NCBI GenBank assembly: GCA_021815365.1
Contig: JAKAGZ010000022.1
Span: forward strand, 1-32,537
Direction of reading: 5' to 3'
Source: Bacteroidota bacterium
GTDB taxonomy: Bacteria > Bacteroidota > Ignavibacteria > Ignavibacteriales > Ignavibacteriaceae
DNA length: 32,537 nt
Made by a program: the position numbers and the translations under genes. Positions 24,562-31,734 of the stretch are shown here, piece after piece; positions within the stretch are counted from its first letter, which is position 1; the number at the start of each line of letters is the position of its first letter. The notes under the pieces are model-generated. The model made no database searches. It saw only the letters and a program-made list of their open reading frames with translations, and was not told the DNA's origin.

Positions 24562-25527
24562 ATGGATAGAAAAGAACGTGCAGCATTAGTTAAGTACCTG
24601 ATTGCTTATGCAATTGTGGGTCTATTTATCTTTTTAGTGGGATGCAAAGATTCTGTTACAAATCCTGTTACAGACAACACTACTTTAAAAACCGCAGACA
24701 AACAGGCTATACAGCAAATTGCAGAGCAGGATTCTGCAGTTGCATCGTTTGATGCTAATTTTGATGAAGATCAGTCTATGAGTTTTCTTAGTAAAGAAGC
24801 GACTGCAATTTATCCGGTTTTTGTATGGCATCATGTAATATTGGTTAACAAAAGCTGGTCTTACAATATAGTTGGAGACACAGCTTACGTAACACTAACC
24901 AAATCGTTTGAAGGAGTTCTGAACATTGCAGCATCTACAACCGGCTCGGGACCCCGTACAAAACCCGACACTATAATTACTAAAGCATTTGCAACAACTA
25001 TAACAAGAAAGTTAATATTTGCACACAGAGACAGTACATCAAATCCACTTTTAAACTGGAAGCTTGTTGCAATTTCTCTGCCGCAAGGTGGAACGAATAC
25101 AAATAACATAGTAATAAATAAACTCACACTAACTTTTTCCAGTGGTAAACAAATTGTTATTACCTCTCCTAACGATTATTTCTTTTCAAGAGGACCAAAA
25201 GCCTGGGGACATTTTCCTGAGTTAAAAAGAAATGATAGTTTAACTGTAAATGTGGAGATATATAGTGCTTATGCCGATACAGATTTTGTAACCGTTACTT
25301 ATGGAGCAGATAAATTCGGACATCATAGAGAAAACAGAAAATTAAAATTAATTTCAAGTACTCCTTCCGGCAGCGGGTTTGTAAAAGTTTTTGAGCAAAC
25401 GTACAGGTCCCGACAATATCCCGGCTTCTTCCATGCTGTGATAAACGCATTTACAAAACAAACGATATACGATGACCAGGCACCTGTGGAAGCTAAGTTC
25501 TGGGGTATTCCTTATCTGGTCAGATAA
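24562..25527 (+). CDS. Lipoprotein of unknown function (first gene of module)
   Basis: A 321-residue lipoprotein. The signal is long, with a charged head (MDRKERAALVKY) and then a helix to the lipobox FLVGC, Cys28. Mature region: a Thr/Asn-rich linker and Gln/Ala-rich segment (about 29-60), then beta-rich sequence with many short strands (SWSYNIVGDTAYVTLTKSFEG, LTFSSGKQIVITSP, DSLTVNVEIYSAYADTDFV). WGHFPELKR and GFFHAVINAF contain possible ligand-binding aromatic/His residues, but I recognise no domain. A strong ribosome site and promoter-like boxes precede it and a hairpin terminator follows, so it can be expressed alone. Its neighbours also encode exported, beta-rich proteins, suggesting a shared envelope role. 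Confidence 0.75.
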   Translation: MDRKERAALVKYLIAYAIVGLFIFLVGCKDSVTNPVTDNTTLKTADKQAIQQIAEQDSAVASFDANFDEDQSMSFLSKEATAIYPVFVWHHVILVNKSWSYNIVGDTAYVTLTKSFEGVLNIAASTTGSGPRTKPDTIITKAFATTITRKLIFAHRDSTSNPLLNWKLVAISLPQGGTNTNNIVINKLTLTFSSGKQIVITSPNDYFFSRGPKAWGHFPELKRNDSLTVNVEIYSAYADTDFVTVTYGADKFGHHRENRKLKLISSTPSGSGFVKVFEQTYRSRQYPGFFHAVINAFTKQTIYDDQAPVEAKFWGIPYLVR

Positions 25528-25545
25528 ATATATCTGGCACTGTTG

Positions 25546-25579
25546 AGAGAATGCCCCGTGAGGGCATTCTCTGTTTTTA
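25546..25579 (+). terminator. Rho-independent terminator, or attenuator, after first lipoprotein
   Basis: A perfect 11-base stem (agagaatgccc, 25546-25556; gggcattctct, 25562-25572) with a 5-base loop, followed by a short T-run (about 25574-25578). It lies 19 bases past the stop of the first lipoprotein. Some read-through into the next genes is possible. Confidence 0.85.
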
Positions 25580-25665
25580 AATTGGAATAGTTCCTTTCTT
25601 TGAAGGGCTTAATGAAAGAGAAAATCAATTGCTAATGAACTATCACAATGTTAAGTTAAACTAAA

Positions 25666-26574
25666 ATGAAAAAGTTAAGTTTATATTTTGGAATTCTTCT
25701 GCTGTCCGGCTTGCTCATACTTGGGTGTGACAAGCCAGCACCAACCGAGCTTGTGCAGGACCAAAACCAGCTACAGGTGCAGGTTATTGCCAAAGATACA
25801 CAGGATGAATTTTACAGCAATGGTTTCGATACTACGGGCGTTGTCAGCGACCTGTCAAAGTTACAGAACGTTATTACTGTGACTGGTGCAAAGATTACTT
25901 ATCAAAACTTTACTGCCAAGGCTTCGCTTGCACAAACAATTTTTTTTGATATGAAGATGCCTGTTCATACGCAGCACGGTAGGATTGTTGGTTATAGAAC
26001 AGTTACACCTGGTACAGTAAAATTTAATGGTATAACTGCCAAACAAATACCTTTAAGAGTAATGTTCAGAGATCACGGAAGCTTTGGTGATTCTCTTCTC
26101 GGTGACAGGTACGTTTTATACAGCGGAAGAAATAATAATGTAAATCCATTCAATTATACAGCAGGATCCTTTGTCGGCTATTTCTTTAAGCCCGATAGTA
26201 TGGGAAGAGCGGTAAGTTTCAATATTAGAACACCCGCTGAAATAAATGCTAATGTTAAGATTAAAGGATCAAGGAAAAATAATAATCTTGAAGCAACACT
26301 TGAGTGGGATAATAGTTCTGCAGACCCGGTAGAAATAATTTTAGGCGCGTGGGTGCGTAACAGTAATTTAGCTTTTCCTCTTTACAGAATTAAACCAAAG
26401 GATAATGGAAGAGTAAAACTTCCAGCCAGTTTATTGAATTCTATTCCTCAGGACAAATTTGATAAATTTATTTTTACTTTTATAAGAAGAAATGAAGGTA
26501 CGCAGCCCTTTCTGAATGACAGGCTGCACATTAAGTCGCAAACTATTCATACAATAATTGTTGATATTCCTTGA
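25666..26574 (+). CDS. Lipoprotein of unknown function (second gene of module)
   Basis: A 302-residue lipoprotein with a classical signal (residues 1-20, LLILGC, Cys21). After a Gln/Val-rich linker the mature chain is predicted all-beta: KITYQNFTAKASLAQTIFF, GTVKFNGITAKQIPLRVMF, VSFNIRTPAEINANVKI, LEATLEWDNSSADPVEIIL, FIFTFIRRNEG. It may hold two or three immunoglobulin-like or jelly-roll sandwiches, but no family is recognised. No clear ribosome site is seen. Its stop overlaps the start of the next gene by 4 bases (ttga), so the two proteins are likely made together and may form a complex at the outer membrane. Confidence 0.75.
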   Translation: MKKLSLYFGILLLSGLLILGCDKPAPTELVQDQNQLQVQVIAKDTQDEFYSNGFDTTGVVSDLSKLQNVITVTGAKITYQNFTAKASLAQTIFFDMKMPVHTQHGRIVGYRTVTPGTVKFNGITAKQIPLRVMFRDHGSFGDSLLGDRYVLYSGRNNNVNPFNYTAGSFVGYFFKPDSMGRAVSFNIRTPAEINANVKIKGSRKNNNLEATLEWDNSSADPVEIILGAWVRNSNLAFPLYRIKPKDNGRVKLPASLLNSIPQDKFDKFIFTFIRRNEGTQPFLNDRLHIKSQTIHTIIVDIP

Positions 26575-28562
26575 GCAAAAGATTACTAATTATTTTCAGC
26601 ATAGTTATGTTTTTGAAAGTCGAAATACCGGCGCAAAGCTCATTTGAATTGAATGGTTACCAGGGCTTTTCTAAAAATACAAGTTCAATGATTGATAGTT
26701 ATGAAAGTAATCCCGGCAATTTTTCACTTATAAAAGATTGGGGGTTATTGATTTCTTATGGAAGTGAATTTTCACCCTCAGCTACAAATTCAAATTTATA
26801 CCTGGTCGCTTTATCAAAAAGCATAAATAGCCACAACCTGTCGGTTCGTTATACCCCCGGGTACCAGAAAGAATTTTTTTTCAACAACGGGCAGTCTATT
26901 ATTCTTCAGGATTCAAGTGCACAATCGTTAAGCTCAAGGTTTACTTATAAAGAATTATTTGGCTTCGGGTATTCTTATAAATTTTCTGATAACTTCAGTG
27001 CCGGCTTTGATCTCAGGTATTTTACTGAGGAGTTTAACCAGGAAACAGTGACCCCTATTTTTTCAGATTCTCTTACTTTAAAAAGAGAAAACCTGGTAGA
27101 CAATATAAATTTCTGGAAAGCAGACCTCGGAATTAATTATTCTGTAAATAATAATATTTCATTTACCCTTGCTTCAATAAACCTGATGAATTTTGGTGAG
27201 ATGCAGCCCTCTGAGCAGAACAGTATTTATGATATGAGAAAACAAAAAGGCGCTCTGATTGGAATGACATTAACCCCAGTTGAGAATTTAAAATTCAATT
27301 TCTTATACGAAACTACGCGGGCATTTCAGACCGGTTTTAACAGTTTGCTTGAAACAAGCTCAGGCAATTTCGGATTTGGACTGACCGCATTCCACGATAG
27401 ATTTCAGCAGCCATATCTAGCGGGAATAATTCCAACTATTTCCTATTCAACAAAATCTTTTGGTGTAGCTCTTTCAGGGGTAAAATATTTTTCCAACAGG
27501 AACCAGGAGAAAACGCTTTCAGATTTCCAGATGAATGGAATAAACAATATTATCAATAACCGCTACAGCTATAATAAAGCTGTTCTCTCGGTTACTTTTA
27601 GCTTAAATACAATTACTGAACAGAAAATTAAAATTCTCGATGTAAATATAGTTAAAGATATATACCCTACTTTTTCGGATTTATATATAGATAATCCTTT
27701 TGCTTACGGCAGAGTTGTGAATCTTACTGATAAGCCAATCACTGTAAAATCATCCTGCAGGATTAACAGTCTTAATATAGATAGAATACAGTCAAAGCCT
27801 GTTACAGTAAATTCAAGGGATACAGTAAATGTTCCGTTTTATACTATCATACCGGATTCGTTTACTAAAGACAAAACAGAAATATCTTATGCTGATTTTT
27901 ATGTTTCTACCGATAATAATAATCCCGATGACGAATTTCAAAAACCGGTTTTGATATACAGTGTTAATTCCTGGGATGATGTTGTATCTCACTTAAAATA
28001 TTTTATTGAGAAAGACCTGAACTTCTCAATGAACTATGCTAAAAATATTTTGAGTGAGCATAAGGGTGAGCTTGATACTATCAGCTATGCTCTATCAACA
28101 TTTTATAAAGCAAAAATTTTATTTAATGCGATTGTAAAAAATCTGGTTTATGTGGCTGACCCAAACGCAAGCTCTGATTATGTTCAGTTTCCACACCAAA
28201 CCTTAAAGATAAAAGGCGGAGATTGTGATGACCTGAGTGTTTATTACAGCTCGATTCTTGAAAGCGTAGGAGTACAGACAGCACTAGTTGACTATAAACC
28301 TCAATCAGGGCTTGGGCATGTAAGTATTTTAATTAATACCGAACTCTCTCCAAGCCAGGCAAGATTAATTACCGATAATGATACAAAATTTTTTGTAAGA
28401 AAAAACACACATGGTGTTGATGAGATCTGGATAGCCGTTGAAACAACTTCTCTTACAAATTTCGATACATCCTGGGAACTCGGGTCACAAAAATTTAATA
28501 CCGAAGCTATTTCTGATTTTGGGCTTGCAAAAAACAGAGTGCAAATTATTGATGTCGAGTAA
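26571..28562 (+). CDS. Outer-membrane-barrel-like protein fused to a transglutaminase-like domain
   Basis: A 663-residue exported protein starting at TTG in a 4-base overlap with the upstream stop. Residues 1-22 form a signal peptide. About 23-345 is Ser/Asn/Phe/Tyr-rich with regular amphipathic strands (YLVALSKSINSHNLSVRYTP, FGFGYSYKFSDNFSAGFDLR, ALIGMTLTPVENLKFNFLYE), as in PorV/FadL-type outer-membrane barrels. About 350-470 looks like an Ig-like/CARDB sandwich (FAYGRVVNLTDKPITV). The C-terminal part has GGDCDDLSVYYSSILESVGV, a transglutaminase-type nucleophile motif with Cys552, then GHVSI (His583), then IWIAVETT (Glu624), where Asp is usual. The core resembles bacterial transglutaminase-like cysteine peptidases. 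A barrel joined to such an enzyme in one chain is unusual. Activity is not shown. Confidence 0.75.
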   Translation: MSKRLLIIFSIVMFLKVEIPAQSSFELNGYQGFSKNTSSMIDSYESNPGNFSLIKDWGLLISYGSEFSPSATNSNLYLVALSKSINSHNLSVRYTPGYQKEFFFNNGQSIILQDSSAQSLSSRFTYKELFGFGYSYKFSDNFSAGFDLRYFTEEFNQETVTPIFSDSLTLKRENLVDNINFWKADLGINYSVNNNISFTLASINLMNFGEMQPSEQNSIYDMRKQKGALIGMTLTPVENLKFNFLYETTRAFQTGFNSLLETSSGNFGFGLTAFHDRFQQPYLAGIIPTISYSTKSFGVALSGVKYFSNRNQEKTLSDFQMNGINNIINNRYSYNKAVLSVTFSLNTITEQKIKILDVNIVKDIYPTFSDLYIDNPFAYGRVVNLTDKPITVKSSCRINSLNIDRIQSKPVTVNSRDTVNVPFYTIIPDSFTKDKTEISYADFYVSTDNNNPDDEFQKPVLIYSVNSWDDVVSHLKYFIEKDLNFSMNYAKNILSEHKGELDTISYALSTFYKAKILFNAIVKNLVYVADPNASSDYVQFPHQTLKIKGGDCDDLSVYYSSILESVGVQTALVDYKPQSGLGHVSILINTELSPSQARLITDNDTKFFVRKNTHGVDEIWIAVETTSLTNFDTSWELGSQKFNTEAISDFGLAKNRVQIIDVE

Positions 28563-28612
28563 AGATAAAATAATCCGGTTGCTGCCGGTAGAAAATATAA
28601 AGAGGTAAGTAT

Positions 28613-29293
28613 ATGAAAAAAGTATTAATAATTTTTATTCTAATGTGCTTTGTAGTTCCGGCTCAATCTTTTAAAGTTGAAAAGATAAAAGGAACTGTAA
28701 AAGCTCAGATCGGTTCAGAAGAAAAATGGGTTGATCTGAAAGCAGGTAATGTTGTTTATCCAAATACAACCTTAGTTACTGGTGATAAATCATTCATACT
28801 ATTAAATAATGGGAAAGTAAACTTTCTTTTAAAAGAAAACTCAGCTCTTACAGCCGCGAATATTAAAACACTCACTCTGAATGAATTGCTGCTTGCGCTG
28901 GCAATGGAGAACCTGATAAATGTTCCGAAGAGTAAAGAAGAAGTGAGATCCAGCAATACTGCAGTTTATGGAGCCGAGAACAACGGTGTTAAAACTCCAT
29001 ATATCTCAGATGATAATTTTGGAATTTTGAAACTCCATGGTGCGGAACAATTAGCAGAAAATGGCTACAGGGAATCTGCAATAGTTACTGCCAAAGAAAC
29101 TTTCAGAAAATATCCTGAAACACAAAATCTTTCCTCATACAGAATTTATTTTGCTGATCTTCTTTATGATACCGGGTTAAACGAAGAAGCTTATGACGAG
29201 TACAGCTCAATAAATAAATTGCAGCTAAACGATGGGCAGAAAAAAGAAGTTACTGAAAAACTCGAAATGCTGAGAAAGAAGCTGGCAAAATAA
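28613..29293 (+). CDS. Secreted FecR-like protein with TPR-like C-terminus
   Basis: A 226-residue protein with a signal peptide (residues 1-19). Residues 20-95 match the FecR-type beta domain: VEKIKGTVKAQIGSEEKWVD, GNVVYPNTTLVTGDKSFILL, GKVNFLLKENSALT. A helix-rich region follows and then a TPR-like stretch (LAENGYRESAIVTAKETFRK, IYFADLLYDTGLNEEAYDEY) to the C-terminus. No membrane helix is present apart from the signal, so it is not a classical anti-sigma FecR; it is probably a periplasmic surface-sensing or scaffold protein. It follows the barrel-transglutaminase gene by 50 bases, with AGAGG upstream of the ATG, so it is likely the last gene of that operon. Confidence 0.8.
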   Translation: MKKVLIIFILMCFVVPAQSFKVEKIKGTVKAQIGSEEKWVDLKAGNVVYPNTTLVTGDKSFILLNNGKVNFLLKENSALTAANIKTLTLNELLLALAMENLINVPKSKEEVRSSNTAVYGAENNGVKTPYISDDNFGILKLHGAEQLAENGYRESAIVTAKETFRKYPETQNLSSYRIYFADLLYDTGLNEEAYDEYSSINKLQLNDGQKKEVTEKLEMLRKKLAK

Positions 29294-29318
29294 CTCTTCG
29301 CGTATAGAGGATATTTAA

Positions 29319-29513
29319 TTATAATACATGCAGCTTTGCATTAATATATTCTTTCAGTAACGTGAATTTGTTTTCAATGTAATATTCTCTTTCATCGGCT
29401 TCCAGAAGTGAGCCTAATGTTACTTTAAAATCTCTATCTTTAAATGAATTAATTACATTAAGCAAATCAACAAGAATTTCTTTTTTCGCTTATAGAAGTT
29501 TTCCTATATTCAT
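29319..29513 (-). pseudogene. Broken small ORF with in-frame stop and possible frameshift
   Basis: The minus strand from ATG 29513 to TAA 29319 reads as 64 codons plus stop, broken by TAA at codon 8 (29490-29492). The rest is protein-like: AKKEILVDLLNVINSFKDRD, then a Glu/Tyr-rich helix (ADEREYYIENKFTLLKEYIN). The upstream alternative frame reads on into a KTSISEKR segment and meets this frame at a run of six A residues (on the minus strand near 29481-29486), so a one- or two-base slip could rejoin the two. I do not recognise the family; size and charge recall an antitoxin or HEPN-type helix pair, but that is guesswork. No ribosome site is seen. Confidence 0.45.
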
Positions 29514-29583
29514 AAACACAAAAACATAACATTTTTGTTAAATACCTATATTTACCTATATCTTCGTGATTTAATTTTAGTGA

Positions 29584-29751
29584 TATAGTCTTGTCAACTT
29601 AAACGAACAGGTTTCAACAAACACCGGACGTATACAGTCAGTTTTTAGCCGGCTGATTAAAAGTCTGTCAAAGAAGAAAAAAGGTTCCGGCTCCCAATAT
29701 TCGTTTTTGATTTCAAAGAAATTTGATTTCAAGAGACCTCTGAAAAATTAA
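29584..29751 (+). pseudogene. Possible C-terminal fragment of a lost gene
   Basis: An open frame of 55 codons follows a TGA stop (29581-29583) and ends at a TAA within the left end of the palindromic element. It has no ATG. The translated text is protein-like (LVNLNEQVSTNTGRIQSVFS, then a Lys/Ser-rich stretch) but the family is not recognised, and the last residues come from the element itself. It could be the tail of a gene cut off by that element, or chance. Confidence 0.25.
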
Positions 29752-29883
29752 AAATAGAACGCGGATGACGCAGATTAAACGGATTAACACAGATCTAATC
29801 CGCGAAAATCAGCCAAATCCGTGTCTTCAGCGTGCTATTAAAAACACTGTGGCTTTATGTAATTCTATTTTTCAGAGGTCTCT
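29732..29883. repeat. Palindromic MITE-like element with ACGCGGAT/ATCCGCG core
   Basis: About 152 bases with 17-base perfect inverted ends (agagacctctgaaaaat, 29732-29748; complement at 29867-29883). A 7-base extra (taaaaat-type) duplicates the left inner edge. The core gcggatgacgcagatt (29761 onward) and the right part around ccgtgtcttcagcgt pair imperfectly, so the whole can fold into one hairpin. The words GGATGACGC, AATCCGCGAAAATCAG and AATCCGTGT are typical of an intergenic repeat type scattered through many bacterial genomes. It carries no gene. Confidence 0.75.
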
Positions 29884-29933
29884 CCAAAGGAATTTGAAAT
29901 CTGTTCCTTGCTTATTCATTAAAATAGTGGTAA

Positions 29934-29984
29934 TTTTGTACATCTTATTTCGCCCTATAAAGGGCGATTTTTGTTTGTACAAAA
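29934..29984 (+). promoter_or_regulatory. Nested hairpin in the rimP leader, terminator- or attenuator-like
   Basis: Outer stem ttttgtac (29934-29941) with gtacaaaa (29977-29984); inner stem cgccct (29951-29956) with agggcg (29961-29966), a 4-base loop and then a T-rich stretch (29968-29975). The inner hairpin plus T-run resembles an intrinsic terminator only 26 bases before the rimP ATG, which would fit control of the nusA operon by its own product, as known for nusA operons elsewhere. No binding partner can be read here. Confidence 0.5.
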
Positions 29985-29991
29985 GAAAAAA

Positions 29992-30447
29992 ATGAATTTT
30001 TTGGATAGTAATATTGCCCAGGTTGTCTCTGAAATTGTCGAAAGGAAAGGTTTCTTTCTTATTGATTTGATACTAAGAGGGACAAGCAGTAAAAGGGTGA
30101 TAGAAGTTTTTATTGATAGCAGCAGGGATGTTTCTGCTGAGGATTGTGCGAACATCAGCAGGGAAATAAACGCAGAGCTGGAAACACTGCCGGAAATCGG
30201 CTCTGATTATCGCCTCGATGTATCATCCCCGGGCGTGGATAAACCGCTGAAATTTTTGAAACAGTTTCCAAAACATGTTAACAGGAAATTTGATGTTTCT
30301 TATTTATCAGGTTATGAAACTAAAACTCTGACAGGTAAACTGCTCAGAGTTGACGGCGAAGACCTGGTTTTTTCATCCGGCAATAACGAAATAAAAATAA
30401 ATTTTAATAATATTAAAAAAGCAAAAGTAGTAATAAGTTTTTCATAG
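29992..30447 (+). CDS. rimP: Ribosome maturation factor RimP
   Basis: A 151-residue protein needed for assembly of the 30S ribosomal subunit. It shows the RimP layout: an N-terminal alpha/beta domain (IAQVVSEIVERKGFFLIDLI, VIEVFIDSSRDVSAEDCANI) with the family signature YRLDVSSPGVDKPLK (about residues 73-87), then a small Sm-like barrel (KFDVSYLSGYETKTLTGKLL, KINFNNIKKAKVVISF). The frame is open back to 29971 with a TTG, but ATG at 29992 gives the standard start; the upstream A-rich sequence has no clear Shine-Dalgarno site. It is the first gene of the rimP-nusA-infB operon, with 16 bases to nusA. Confidence 0.95.
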   Translation: MNFLDSNIAQVVSEIVERKGFFLIDLILRGTSSKRVIEVFIDSSRDVSAEDCANISREINAELETLPEIGSDYRLDVSSPGVDKPLKFLKQFPKHVNRKFDVSYLSGYETKTLTGKLLRVDGEDLVFSSGNNEIKINFNNIKKAKVVISFS

Positions 30448-30463
30448 TGGAGGAATATAAGAA

Positions 30464-31711
30464 ATGAACCTGGACATTGTTGAATCCTTTGCCCAGATGG
30501 TACGGGAAAAAGGAGTTGATAAAGATGTGCTCGCCGGAATTATCGAGGAAATTTTCGGTCTGCTTGTAAGAAAGAAATACGGTGAGGAAGCAAAATATGA
30601 TGTGGTTGTGAATATGGATAAAGGAGATATAGAAATATTCCTCGAAAGGGAAATTGTTGAAGAAGTTACTGACCCGAATCTTCAGATCAGTATCGGGGAA
30701 GTTAATAAGAGAGGAAATGATGAGGGGCTTGAGGTCGGTGACGATTATGTTGAAACGCTGAGTCTTGCAAGCTTTGGCAGAAGATTGATAACTCTGGCAA
30801 AACAAAGTTTGAATCAGAAGATACGCGAAATAGAAAAGGATGTTGTTTATAACGAATATAAAGATCTGCTTGGTGAAATAGTGGTTGGAGATATTTATCA
30901 GACAAGAAAAAATGATATTCTGGTAAATCATAATAAAAATGAGTTGATACTTCCAAGGAACGAACAGATACCTTATGAAAGATATAAAAAAGGAGAGACG
31001 ATTCGTGCAATAGTAAAGGAGGTTAAAAAAGGGAACAGCGGTCCGGCGATTATTATTTCAAGATCTGATAATATGTTCCTCCGCAGGTTGTTTGAAATTG
31101 AAATTCCTGAAATTTATGATGGGATCATCGAGATAAAAGCAATTGCCCGCAAACCCGGCGAACGTGCAAAAGTTGCGGTTGAATCGCACGACGACAGGAT
31201 TGATGCTGTCGGTGCGTGTGTTGGTATGAAGGGGGTCCGTATACACGCAATTGTCAGAGAGCTTAATAACGAAAACATAGATGTAATTAATTATTCAGAA
31301 GATCCTCTTATCTTTATCCAGAAAGCTCTTGCACCTGCCAAGCTGAAAAAGATTGAGCTTGATGAAGATGCCAAGAAAGCTGTTGTAACTGCAGACAGCG
31401 ACCAGGTCTCTTTGATTGTCGGTAGGAACGGCGTGAATATTAATCTTGCTATGAGGTTGACAGGATACGAGATTGAAATATTAAGAGAAGAAAAACCATT
31501 CGAGGAATATGAAGAAGATATTGAGCTTATTGATCTGAAAGAAGAACTTGGAGAGGATATTTACGAACTACTGATTAATAATCGTTATGATACTGCCCTT
31601 GAGGTGCTGCGGGCTGGCTCAGAAAAATTGCAGGAAATTGAAGGATTAGACGAAAAGAAAAGCAACGAAATAATTGAACTCATTAAATCTCAGTTTGAAG
31701 AGGAAGAATAG
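30464..31711 (+). CDS. nusA: Transcription termination/antitermination protein NusA
   Basis: A 415-residue NusA that binds RNA polymerase and nascent RNA, affecting pausing, termination and antitermination. Domains in order: N-terminal polymerase-binding domain (about 1-135), S1 domain (GEIVVGDIYQTRKNDILVNH through EVKKGNSGPAIIISR, about 137-200), KH1 (AIARKPGERAKVAVES, GACVGMKGVRIHAIVRELN) and KH2 (SLIVGRNGVNINLAMRLTGY). After an acidic linker comes a single helix-hairpin-helix-like segment (LRAGSEKLQEIEGLDEKKS), shorter than the two acidic repeats of E. coli NusA. A GGAGG-type site precedes the ATG. It is the middle gene of the conserved operon, with infB 23 bases downstream. Confidence 0.97.
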   Translation: MNLDIVESFAQMVREKGVDKDVLAGIIEEIFGLLVRKKYGEEAKYDVVVNMDKGDIEIFLEREIVEEVTDPNLQISIGEVNKRGNDEGLEVGDDYVETLSLASFGRRLITLAKQSLNQKIREIEKDVVYNEYKDLLGEIVVGDIYQTRKNDILVNHNKNELILPRNEQIPYERYKKGETIRAIVKEVKKGNSGPAIIISRSDNMFLRRLFEIEIPEIYDGIIEIKAIARKPGERAKVAVESHDDRIDAVGACVGMKGVRIHAIVRELNNENIDVINYSEDPLIFIQKALAPAKLKKIELDEDAKKAVVTADSDQVSLIVGRNGVNINLAMRLTGYEIEILREEKPFEEYEEDIELIDLKEELGEDIYELLINNRYDTALEVLRAGSEKLQEIEGLDEKKSNEIIELIKSQFEEEE

Positions 31712-31734
31712 GCAATAAACCGGTATTCAAAAGT

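Larger units (their letters stand above)
29294..29991. other. Decayed intergenic zone before rimP
   Basis: About 700 bases with no intact gene. From left to right: a broken minus-strand ORF (29319-29513), AT-rich spacer, an open plus-strand frame without a start (29584-29751), a palindromic element (29732-29883), and a nested hairpin leader just before rimP (29934-29984). It has the look of a site that has repeatedly gained and lost sequence. Confidence 0.6.

Noticed and set aside
30413-30931. Antisense 172-residue open frame across rimP/nusA
   Set aside because: It is the shadow of nusA and rimP; its translation is low-complexity Ile/Phe-rich and the sense genes are certain.
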